NCBI GenBank assembly: GCA_016522385.1
Contig: JAEKFU010000156.1
Span: forward strand, 1-8,396
Direction of reading: 5' to 3'
DNA from: Pseudomonadota bacterium
GTDB lineage: Bacteria; Pseudomonadota; Alphaproteobacteria; Rhizobiales; Aestuariivirgaceae
DNA: 8,396 nucleotides
Under the pieces are notes generated by a model, which did no database searches, was not told where the DNA came from, and saw nothing but the letters and a program-made list of their open reading frames with translations. Of the stretch, positions 1 through 5,809 are shown one piece after another. How positions within the stretch are numbered: position 1 is the first letter of the stretch; the number at the start of each line of letters is the position of its first letter. A program made the translations under genes and the position numbers.

Positions 1-1
1 G

Positions 2-466
2 CGAATGCCGAACGGCACCTGGATGGCCTTCACCGACAATGGCCGTGACAATTCCGGATTGACCGTCCACGACTGGGTGACACAGGCGGAGTCCCGCGGT
101 GCCGGCGAGATCCTGATCACTTCAATCGATCAGGAGGGTACCGGCAAGGGTTTCGATATGGAACTGTTCGAGACCGTGGCCCCGCTGACTTCGATACCGT
201 TGATTGCAAGCGGCGGCGCAGGTCGCGTTTGCGATGTTATCCAACTGCTGCAACGCAGCAATGTACAGGCGGTATGCCTTGCCTCGTTGCTGCACTACTA
301 CGCTCTGGTCGATGAAGATCTCGATGTTCGCGCCGACGGAGATTTTCCGGTGATCCGTGAGCGACGTGACTTTCAGCGCGTCGAGCCGGCCACGATCGAG
401 AAGCTGAAGGGTTCACTTTCGCAGGCCGGCATCGAGAGCAGAAAGGTCGATCTTGGACAAGGATGA
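2..466 (+). CDS. hisF: HisF-like cyclase subunit (imidazole glycerol phosphate synthase family), 3' part; probable glycan-amidation version
   Basis: The gene enters from the left edge, so only about the last 154 codons are visible; the ATG at 5 is internal and not the real start. The visible part is the second half of a HisF TIM barrel: a W-x-A-F/NG strand, then GAGEILITSIDQEGTGKGFD (phosphate-binding and active-site loop), then IPLIASGGAG (second phosphate-binding loop), then a LASLLHYYAL helix and a short tail. HisF with HisH makes imidazole glycerol phosphate and AICAR in histidine synthesis; related pairs instead deliver ammonia to a sugar amidotransferase in surface-glycan loci. Here hisF precedes hisH directly and there is no hisA or hisB, and the following genes are glycan-related, so I infer the accessory role. 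The family call is secure; the glycan role is inference. hisH follows with a 7-base gap, or overlaps if a TTG start is used. Confidence 0.88.
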   Translation, partial: RMPNGTWMAFTDNGRDNSGLTVHDWVTQAESRGAGEILITSIDQEGTGKGFDMELFETVAPLTSIPLIASGGAGRVCDVIQLLQRSNVQAVCLASLLHYYALVDEDLDVRADGDFPVIRERRDFQRVEPATIEKLKGSLSQAGIESRKVDLGQG

Positions 467-473
467 GCAACAA

Positions 474-1142
474 ATGGCTCCGCGGGTCGCGATTGTCGAT
501 TATGGCGTAGGCAACCTGTTCAGCATTCTGCATGCATGCCGAACGGTCGGTCTTGAAGGGTGGCTGGCCGCTGAAGGAGATAGTTTTGACAACGCGGACG
601 CGGTGATCCTGCCCGGTGTGGGTGCCTTTGCATCGGCCATGGACCGCCTGAAGCAAACTGGGCTGGCCGGAACGATCAAAGACTGGTCGGCAGCCGGAAA
701 ACCGACCATCGGGATTTGTCTTGGCCTGCAATTATTCTTGAGCGAAAGTTTCGAGCACGGGCATCACACCGGACTGGGACTGATTGATGGGAGTGTGCGT
801 GGCTTGCGCGAGGCCCATCCCGACCGGTCAATCCGCGTGCCCAATGTCGGCTGGCGACCGATATTTCGGCATCACAATTCGGAGCGGCGGCAGCCCGATC
901 AGGCGACAGCCGTGTTTGATGGTGTGGCGGATGGATCAGAGTTTTATTTCGTCCACTCGTATTACACCGATGTGCGCGATGAGGCGGCCATTCAATTCAC
1001 GAGCAGATTTGAGGACCTGCAGTTCTGCTGTGCAATTGCCAAAGGAAATATCATTGGTTTTCAATTCCATCCAGAACGCAGTAGCCAACAGGGCCTGGCG
1101 ATATTCGCCAACATCAAACAGATGCTCGAGACGGCGTCGTGA
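474..1142 (+). CDS. hisH: HisH-like glutamine amidotransferase subunit
   Basis: A complete class I glutamine amidotransferase of 222 residues, the usual HisH size. It hydrolyses glutamine and passes ammonia to the partner cyclase. Visible landmarks are VAIVDYGVGNL (residues 5-15), ILPGVGAF (45-52), the nucleophile elbow GICLGLQLF with Cys82, VPNVGW (122-127), FYFVHSYY (157-164) and FQFHPERSS with catalytic His199 and Glu201. All triad residues are present, so it should be active. The ATG at 474 was chosen because the protein then starts four residues before the first strand, as in other HisH proteins, and AAGGA lies at 459-463. A TTG at 453, preceded by GAAAGG, would add seven residues and overlap hisF by 14 bases; both are possible. 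There is a modest insertion around residues 131-147. With hisF just upstream it forms a co-translated pair, probably for amidation of a surface sugar. Confidence 0.93.
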   Translation: MAPRVAIVDYGVGNLFSILHACRTVGLEGWLAAEGDSFDNADAVILPGVGAFASAMDRLKQTGLAGTIKDWSAAGKPTIGICLGLQLFLSESFEHGHHTGLGLIDGSVRGLREAHPDRSIRVPNVGWRPIFRHHNSERRQPDQATAVFDGVADGSEFYFVHSYYTDVRDEAAIQFTSRFEDLQFCCAIAKGNIIGFQFHPERSSQQGLAIFANIKQMLETAS

Positions 1143-1306
1143 CACCTGCCCTGCCGCCAGCAATAGCGCGACACTTCAACCACCGTGCATCCCTGTTACC
1201 TTCAGCCGTCAAGCTTGTGAATCCCCACGATAGCCGCTAAGCAGCGTCGTCAAATCTGTTCCGCAACTTCCCGACAAACAAACCTGCAGCATTGGAACAA
1301 ACCATC
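1143..1306. other. 164-base gap between hisH and the propeller gene; no clear element
   Basis: No convincing small gene, hairpin with a T-run, or sigma-70-like promoter was seen. Only the GGAA just before the ATG at 1307 stands out. The gap is long enough to hold a promoter for the downstream gene. Confidence 0.4.
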
Positions 1307-2512
1307 ATGGCGTCCTCAAAATGGAAAACCTGGGACGAAATCACCACCATCTCGCAATCGAAGAGAATTGTCTTCTGGGGTGCGTCTCACTGGATTGAGC
1401 GCACGCTTGAGAAGATTGGTGAGGTGGGCGATCACGTTGTTGACAACAACCCGAACAACCAGGGCATTCGGTTTGCCGGCATGCCTGTCAAGGCGCCGCG
1501 GACGCTTAGTGACGACAGAAGCGGTCTTTTTGTCGTGATCACAACGGCCAACTACAGCAGCGTGATCGATGAGTTGCACGAGATGGAATTCGCTATGGGT
1601 GATGACTTCTGTTGCACGCCATTGCTGATGGACCAGCGTGCGTCAGATGCCCTGCGCAGCCTCGACCAACAGGTGCTGATAACGTCGCCGCAGCACTTCA
1701 GCGACGAAGCGACCGGCGGTGGACTATATGCCCTAAGCACCGCAGACCGTCAGGTGCGAAAGCTCATTACTGGCAAGTGTCGCGGCTTGGCGCGTGCAGG
1801 CAACAACTATGTGTTGGTGGATATGTTGCGCGGTGTCCGAATCATTGATGAAAAGTTCAAGGAAACTGGCCTGATCGAACTGCCGGCCAATTGTGAACCG
1901 CACGGTGTGGCTTGCGATGCCAATGCGCAGACGGTGTTTGTAGCCCAGCCCGGTCGCGACTCAGTTGGCGTCTATGAGTTGGCCAGCGGGAAGAAAATCG
2001 ATGAGATTTTTGTATCGGACAAATGGCAGAACAACAAAAAGGATAATCACCATGTCAACGACCTCTGCGTGGTTGACAACAGTCTATATGTGAGCCTGTT
2101 TTCGTTCACAGGTAATTGGATGGACGAAGTCTATGATGGCGGTGTGCTCGAAATTTCGATCCCGAGATCGGAGCTGGTCGGGCCCGCCATGTCCAACCTT
2201 TGGTGCCCGCACAGCGTTTCACGAATTGACGGCAAGCTGCTCGTACTGGATTCGATGCGCGGCCAGCTGGTCACCATGAACTGGAAGCGGCTCGGTCAGT
2301 TCAACACGTTCCTGCGTGGGCTGGATCATGACGGGCAGTATTTCTACGTCGGCATGAGCGGCTTCCGGCATGCCGACAAGGTTGACGATGAGGCGAAAAG
2401 TATTGGAATCGATGCTGGCCTGGTGGTGTTCGAGCCGGATACCCGCCTGACGCGTACATTTGTCGTCGATGAATTCGAGTCGGTGCACTCGGTGCTCGTC
2501 GCCAAGCAATAG
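1307..2512 (+). CDS. Two-domain protein: Rossmann-like N-terminus fused to a DUF4915/TIGR03032-like beta-propeller
   Basis: A 401-residue protein with no signal peptide or membrane segment. Residues about 18-108 look like a nucleotide-binding Rossmann module of the kind found in sugar-modifying and FkbM-associated proteins: RIVFWGASHW (20-29), VVDNNPNNQG (44-53), FAGMPVKAP (56-64) and FVVITTANYSSVI (75-87). Residues about 122-400 resemble DUF4915/TIGR03032: LITSPQHF, GGGLYALS (137-144), HHVNDLCV (248-255), LYVSLFSFTGNW (260-271), CPHSVSRIDG (300-309), LLVLDS (311-316) and a closing HSVLV. Such six-bladed propellers often lie in glycan loci, but their reaction is not known to me. The ATG at 1307 has GGAA at 1294-1297; a TTG at 1292 would add five residues but has no good ribosome site. 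It follows hisH after a 164-base gap, so it may have its own promoter, though I could not identify one. Family recall is by eye. Confidence 0.72.
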   Translation: MASSKWKTWDEITTISQSKRIVFWGASHWIERTLEKIGEVGDHVVDNNPNNQGIRFAGMPVKAPRTLSDDRSGLFVVITTANYSSVIDELHEMEFAMGDDFCCTPLLMDQRASDALRSLDQQVLITSPQHFSDEATGGGLYALSTADRQVRKLITGKCRGLARAGNNYVLVDMLRGVRIIDEKFKETGLIELPANCEPHGVACDANAQTVFVAQPGRDSVGVYELASGKKIDEIFVSDKWQNNKKDNHHVNDLCVVDNSLYVSLFSFTGNWMDEVYDGGVLEISIPRSELVGPAMSNLWCPHSVSRIDGKLLVLDSMRGQLVTMNWKRLGQFNTFLRGLDHDGQYFYVGMSGFRHADKVDDEAKSIGIDAGLVVFEPDTRLTRTFVVDEFESVHSVLVAKQ

Positions 2513-2518
2513 ACTCCA

Positions 2519-2553
2519 GGCGCCAGACCCAATCAGCCTGTTGATTGGTCGCC
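2519..2553 (+). terminator. Hairpin after the propeller gene; possible terminator without a T-run
   Basis: CCAATCA (2529-2535) and TGATTGG (2542-2548) form a perfect 7-bp stem with a 6-base loop, starting 16 bases after the stop codon at 2512. GGCG (2519-2522) and CGCC (2550-2553) can extend it beyond an internal bulge. The bases that follow are GC-rich rather than a T-run, so it is not a classic intrinsic terminator; it may protect the 3' end of the message instead. Confidence 0.35.
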
Positions 2554-2605
2554 GCAGATCATGAATTCCGTACCGTCCACGGCGATGATGGGGCACGGGG
2601 AGATC

Positions 2606-2791
2606 ATGAAAGCGGCTGTCAACACCCGCTACGGATCGCCGGATGTTGTGGAGATCCGACAGGCGCCGAGGCCGGTAGCGAACGCGGGCGAAGCCTTGAT
2701 CAAGGTCCGTACCACGACGATCAGCCGAACTGATTGCGGCATGCTCAGGCCCCGCCACTTTTTGATTTGGAATCAACATGAGACGCTCTAG
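2606..2791 (+). pseudogene. N-terminal remnant of an MDR alcohol dehydrogenase / quinone oxidoreductase
   Basis: From the ATG at 2606 the frame reads MKAAVNTRYGSPDVVEIRQA and continues to ALIKVRTTTISRTDCGMLRP, which is the standard opening of a medium-chain dehydrogenase/reductase: first strand, acidic-proline turn, then the EALIKV strand and S/TRTDCG where the catalytic domain begins. Complete members run to about 310-340 residues; this one loses similarity after about residue 50 (near 2760) and stops at 2789-2791, only 61 residues long. The cofactor domain and the rest of the catalytic domain are absent. The break lies next to the end of the convergent glycan gene, and the two stop codons share the bases CTAG (2788-2791). 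GGGGA lies upstream of the ATG. It is probably a non-functional leftover from a recombination or deletion event. A small re-used protein cannot be excluded. Confidence 0.7.
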
Positions 2792-4149
2792 GTGCTCACC
2801 ACAAAAAGATTGTCGCGTAACGGTTTGATGGCGACACCGGCCAGCTCACCGGTCAGCATGTCGAACTGATCGCGGCGCTTGTTCATGTAATCAAGCGATA
2901 CGCCGGGAAACCGCTGGCGACTGTGTTGCCCGCCATGCTTGTGCCCTGGGATCAGCGACAGCAGCTGCTTTTCCATCTTGCGCATCCTGCCGGCCACGCT
3001 GGAGCGGGCGCTGGTGGTCCAGGGAACGGCGCGCGGAACCGTCCCACGCCCGGCAAACGCCGCAATATGCCGGGCCATGCGCTGGGCGGCGAGTTCGCCA
3101 ACCAGATTGGGATAGACGCGTCTGGCTTCGGCCTGTTGCGTCTGGCATCGGCCTGCAGACCTCGACCCGTTGAGGATGTCGGCCAACTTCGCTTTCAACT
3201 TTTCAGGATCATGCGCCGGCTCGGACAGAATGTTGGGAAGACGCAGCTCGTGCGGATCACTCACGATCGGACGGTAGCTGATCACCGGGCGATCGAGCAA
3301 GAAAGCCTCAACACCAGTCGTGCAGCCATTCTGTATTACCGCTTCGCTGGCAATCAGCCAGGGATAAACGTTTCCCTCGTGGAGCACATAGACATTATCA
3401 TGCGCGTTCGCCGCGTCGCGCCAGGTATCGTAGTTCTCTGCAACATGTGGCCGGATGATGATGCGGACATCCGGAAATGCACGCGAAAGTTCAGGTACAA
3501 GCGATTGAAATCTCTCAAAAATCTTCTTCTTGAACTCCAGTGACTCTCGTACGAATTCGGCTAATTCGGGGTCTTCAATACCGCGATCGGGATTGTTTTT
3601 CTGCGCACCGGTGACGACGGCCGGGTTGACTCGTCCAAAATTCGTATTAATCAGCACGAACTTGCCAAACCGTTCGCGCAGGCTCTTGACGTCCTCGTCG
3701 AAAATGCTGCGCAGCTTTGGCAGCAGCAGGTCGGTGCGCGGATTACCGGTGACGTGGATGGCCGCGTTGTTGTAGCCAGGCGCATTGGCCAGCAGCGCCC
3801 TGTTCTCGTCATTCCAGGCGAACAATTCTTCGACATGACCGAGGGTTTCTGCATCGATGCGTCGGCGATGATAGAGTTCCCGGTTGTAGAAGACGACACC
3901 CTCTTCGTCCCATGCCAGAATCGGGCACCCACGGTCTTTGAGTATGCGAAACAACCGCAGACTTGGGCGACGAAAGTCCTTTGCCAGGTAGATCCCGCCC
4001 GGTAGTGATGCGATGTTTTCATGCATCACCTGTCGTGAACCGACAACTGTCGGCATTCCGGCCTTTGCCAGATAACAGGCGAGTAACAGTTTCGCGTCGA
4101 GTTCCCGCGACTGGGTTTCAATAGGCAAGAGCACCATGCTTGATGACAT
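2788..4149 (-). CDS. Surface carbohydrate biosynthesis protein (GT-B-like, CDP-glycerol glycerophosphotransferase-like)
   Basis: A 453-residue cytoplasmic protein of the 'surface carbohydrate biosynthesis' family, which resembles GT-B glycosyltransferases and teichoic-acid-type glycerophosphotransferases and is usually found in capsule or O-antigen loci. Family features in order: LLPIETQSRELDAKLLLA (7-24), LPGGIYLAKDFRR (49-61), AWDEEG (79-84), VTGNPRTDLL (133-142), FVLINTNFG (164-172), IIRPHVAENYDTW (231-243), VIQNGCTTGVEAFLLDRP (271-288) and the closing HKHGG...RFPGVSLD (403-420) with a final strand DNLFVVS. Both ends match the family, so the gene looks complete. The donor and acceptor cannot be read from sequence. 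The start at 4149 has GAAGG three bases upstream, rather close; the next ATG at 4137 has no suitable site. It lies 78 bases downstream of a methyltransferase on the same strand, probably one transcript. A 20-bp tandem duplication (3118-3157) falls at residues about 331-344. Confidence 0.85.
   Translation of the reverse strand: MSSSMVLLPIETQSRELDAKLLLACYLAKAGMPTVVGSRQVMHENIASLPGGIYLAKDFRRPSLRLFRILKDRGCPILAWDEEGVVFYNRELYHRRRIDAETLGHVEELFAWNDENRALLANAPGYNNAAIHVTGNPRTDLLLPKLRSIFDEDVKSLRERFGKFVLINTNFGRVNPAVVTGAQKNNPDRGIEDPELAEFVRESLEFKKKIFERFQSLVPELSRAFPDVRIIIRPHVAENYDTWRDAANAHDNVYVLHEGNVYPWLIASEAVIQNGCTTGVEAFLLDRPVISYRPIVSDPHELRLPNILSEPAHDPEKLKAKLADILNGSRSAGRCQTQQAEARRVYPNLVGELAAQRMARHIAAFAGRGTVPRAVPWTTSARSSVAGRMRKMEKQLLSLIPGHKHGGQHSRQRFPGVSLDYMNKRRDQFDMLTGELAGVAIKPLRDNLFVVST
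3118..3157. repeat. Imperfect 20-bp tandem duplication inside the glycan gene
   Basis: The 20 bases from 3118 (GCGTCTGGCTTCGGCCTGTT) are followed directly by a near copy from 3138 that differs at three positions. Twenty is not a multiple of three, so a fresh duplication would have shifted the frame; yet the protein on both sides still fits its family. The repeat lies in the variable linker after the GT-B core. Confidence 0.85.
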
Positions 4150-4165
4150 TGACCTTCACTTTGTT

Positions 4166-4181
4166 CGCGCAAAATTGCGCG
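4166..4181. promoter_or_regulatory. Near-perfect dyad (CGCGCAA-AA-TTGCGCG) upstream of the glycan gene
   Basis: Seven-base arms CGCGCAA (4166-4172) and TTGCGCG (4175-4181) are separated by two bases. It lies in the 78-base gap between the methyltransferase stop and the start at 4149. The tight spacing suits a protein-binding dyad at least as well as an RNA hairpin, and no T-run follows on the - strand, so it is unlikely to be a terminator. Its role is unproven. Confidence 0.35.
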
Positions 4182-4227
4182 TTCCATGTAAGACAGGCTG
4201 GCAATCCGTCCAGTTCAAAAATTGCGG

Positions 4228-5178
4228 TCAGATCTTGCGCGCAATGACCAAACCATATCCCGCTACGAGTTTCCTTGGCCAGTCTGCCCAGACCAATTGA
4301 GGATCCAAGCCGAATTCCCGCAATTCGGCAGCTTCCAAAGTCAGATAGTTCTTTGCCTTGATTGCTAGTGGCCGGATGCTGTCCTTATTGAAGTCACTGA
4401 ACGGTTCGATCATCACTACATGGTCCCGTGCAACCCGGTGATACTCCGGCAGAGCCAGATGGCGAACATTTTCCATCTGCTCCAGTGCGGTTTTAGAGAA
4501 CACCAGGTCAAATGATGCGTCTTCGAAGGGTAATTCCGTCGCGCTGCCTTGCTGGAATTCTATGACCTTGAACGCTGTGGTATCACCCATTGGCCATGGT
4601 GCGAAATCCTGCAGTTCCTTAGGGAGTTCAGCCTCTTTCTGAGTTGCCTTGGCCCGCTCGACGCCGGCTTCGGTCAACTCGATGCCGGTGAACCTGACAT
4701 CAGGAAACCGCGTCGACAGAACAAACAGGTTCACCCCCATGCCGGAGCCGATTTCCAATACAGTTTTCGGGCGCAGCAGTTCGATCGCGCGCGCCAAAGT
4801 CTCAAAGTACAAACGTGTCAGACCGCCGCGCATCGTGACATATCCGATCTTGTTCCAATCCGCGGCGATGCGGTGTTTCGGCGTCACCTCCTGGTTCAAT
4901 GTATGCCACGGCTGCTGCGACCATGTTTTGGCATATTGCCCCTCAATGAAACTTTGATCGCGATACGCGGAAAAACGCGGCAAAGACGGCAACATCGACC
5001 TGACTTTGAACTTGGCCAGCTTGCCGAGCATTTTTCGCCGGTCGCCGGCGACGACGCGCTGATAGCCAGGAGAATCTATGTCATGACGTTCCAGAATCCA
5101 GTCGCCGAGGATCGGCTCGATCTCATCGGCGGACAGCGTCACGGATTCATAGTTCAAAGAGTGTTTTGCCGAGCCCAT
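4228..5178 (-). CDS. Class I SAM-dependent methyltransferase of the surface-glycan locus
   Basis: A 316-residue soluble protein. The catalytic core lies at about 135-260: motif I VLEIGSGMGVNLFVLS (140-155), FTGIELTEAGVERAK (163-177) with acidic Glu167 for the SAM ribose, FQQGSATELPFEDASFD (208-224) as the acidic loop before strand 4, and LVFSKTALEQMENV (225-238) in the methyltransferase-11-like position. The N-terminal ~120 residues carry no motif I recognise; residues 47-75 are basic and may contact substrate. The substrate is probably a sugar or glycan intermediate, judged only from the neighbouring surface carbohydrate gene 78 bases downstream. The ATG at 5178 is preceded by GCAGG (5186-5190) at a good distance. 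Upstream lies a 241-base gap shared with the divergent PilZ gene, so a promoter for this strand is expected there. An alternative is a small-molecule or protein methyltransferase. Confidence 0.85.
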   Translation of the reverse strand: MGSAKHSLNYESVTLSADEIEPILGDWILERHDIDSPGYQRVVAGDRRKMLGKLAKFKVRSMLPSLPRFSAYRDQSFIEGQYAKTWSQQPWHTLNQEVTPKHRIAADWNKIGYVTMRGGLTRLYFETLARAIELLRPKTVLEIGSGMGVNLFVLSTRFPDVRFTGIELTEAGVERAKATQKEAELPKELQDFAPWPMGDTTAFKVIEFQQGSATELPFEDASFDLVFSKTALEQMENVRHLALPEYHRVARDHVVMIEPFSDFNKDSIRPLAIKAKNYLTLEAAELREFGLDPQLVWADWPRKLVAGYGLVIARKI

Positions 5179-5419
5179 CGGTCAGCCTGCCCGTATATTT
5201 GATTTTTGGCCGTATTGGAACTGCATCAACCGCGCGCGGCCTCCCCATAGCATTCGGGAATGGGGTCCGCAACCGCCAAGTCGCCAATCGCATAATCGGC
5301 TGACTACGGCCCATAATCATAGTCTGCATCGAACAGCGTTTAGGATAATCGGCAGTTCTTGTTCCACTTCGCAGCAATTCGGTTACACTTTGTTAACAGT
5401 CATATAGAGGAGCCCCCTC
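5179..5419. promoter_or_regulatory. 241-base divergent control region between the methyltransferase and the PilZ gene
   Basis: No gene is supported here. The region contains a 9-base direct repeat ATAATCGGC at 5292-5300 and 5345-5353, with a third partial match, ATAATC, near 5313, and a perfect 10-bp palindrome CCGCGCGCGG at 5230-5239. For the + strand, TTGTTC (5359-5364) and TACACT (5384-5389) could be weak -35 and -10 boxes, 19 bases apart, in front of the PilZ gene. The expected promoter for the - strand methyltransferase could not be placed convincingly. Confidence 0.35.
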
Positions 5420-5773
5420 ATGCAGACGGCTGATCATAAACATGAACGACGTCACCAGCCGCGCTCCCGGTGTTTGAAGGGCGCCCGGATTGTGCTTGCC
5501 AACGGCAATTCGACATTGGCCTGTAGGATCCGCAATCGTTCCGAGCTCGGCGTGCGTTTGACCGCCGATGAAGCGGCAATTGTCCCGCCGCTCTTCACGC
5601 TGGTTCACGATGGCACAACAGCCAGCCATCAGTGTGCGGTGACCTGGCGCAGCCAAACCGAAATCGGCGTGCGCATCGTCGCTGCAACCGAACTGGCTCG
5701 CCAAGGCTACAACCGTAGCACTCCCTTGATGGGTTCAAACCGGCAACCGATCGCAGACCGCTATCCGGTCTGA
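5420..5773 (+). CDS. PilZ-domain protein, probable c-di-GMP receptor
   Basis: A 117-residue single-domain protein. It has the two motifs that bind cyclic di-GMP in PilZ domains: an RxxxR box in ERRHQPRSR (Arg11 and Arg15) and [D/N]xSxxG as N39-R-S41-E-L-G44. The rest follows the small PilZ fold: KGARIVLANG strand, LACRIRNRS, GVRLTADEA, a proline-led FTLVHDG strand, CAVTWRSQTEIGVRIV near the end. There is no signal peptide or membrane segment, and no attached output domain, so it would act by binding a partner, for instance in motility, cellulose or exopolysaccharide control. AGAGGAG at 5406-5412 with a 7-base spacer makes the start very secure. It is transcribed alone and converges on the dehydrogenase gene. 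The neighbouring surface-glycan genes make a link to polysaccharide regulation attractive but unproven. Confidence 0.9.
   Translation: MQTADHKHERRHQPRSRCLKGARIVLANGNSTLACRIRNRSELGVRLTADEAAIVPPLFTLVHDGTTASHQCAVTWRSQTEIGVRIVAATELARQGYNRSTPLMGSNRQPIADRYPV
5754..5772 (+). terminator. Hairpin over the PilZ stop codon; weak candidate terminator
   Basis: CAGACCG (5754-5760) and CGGTCTG (5766-5772) form a perfect 7-bp stem with a 5-base loop, covering the last codons and part of the TGA. Only ACTTTG follows, so termination would be weak. It sits between two convergent genes just 36 bases apart. Confidence 0.3.
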
Positions 5774-5809
5774 CTTTGCGACCGACCGCGTTAACAAAAC
5801 CCGACCAAC

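Noticed and set aside
237..731. Open frame of 164 codons on the - strand
   Set aside because: It lies opposite hisF and hisH, whose motifs are unmistakable, and its translation is Arg/Pro/His-rich without any motif.
784..1233. Open frame of 149 codons on the + strand
   Set aside because: It overlaps hisH in another frame and has no recognisable domain.
2219..2779. Open frame of 186 codons on the - strand
   Set aside because: It is a shadow of the propeller gene and the MDR remnant, with no motif and low-complexity basic composition.
2923..3543. Open frame of 206 codons on the + strand
   Set aside because: It is antisense to the surface carbohydrate gene, which matches its family along its whole length.
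4549..5202. Open frame of 217 codons on the + strand
   Set aside because: It is antisense to the methyltransferase at 4228-5178 and has no domain.
5192..5220. TTCCAA-17-TATACG as a - strand promoter for the glycan methyltransferase
   Set aside because: The start of transcription would fall on the ribosome site itself, and the -35 match is poor.
5230..5239. CCGCGCGCGG palindrome as an operator
   Set aside because: Simple alternating CG runs give such palindromes easily in GC-rich DNA; nothing else supports a site.
5147..5377. Open frame of 76 codons on the - strand in the divergent gap
   Set aside because: No ribosome site or family resemblance; it runs into the methyltransferase start in another frame.
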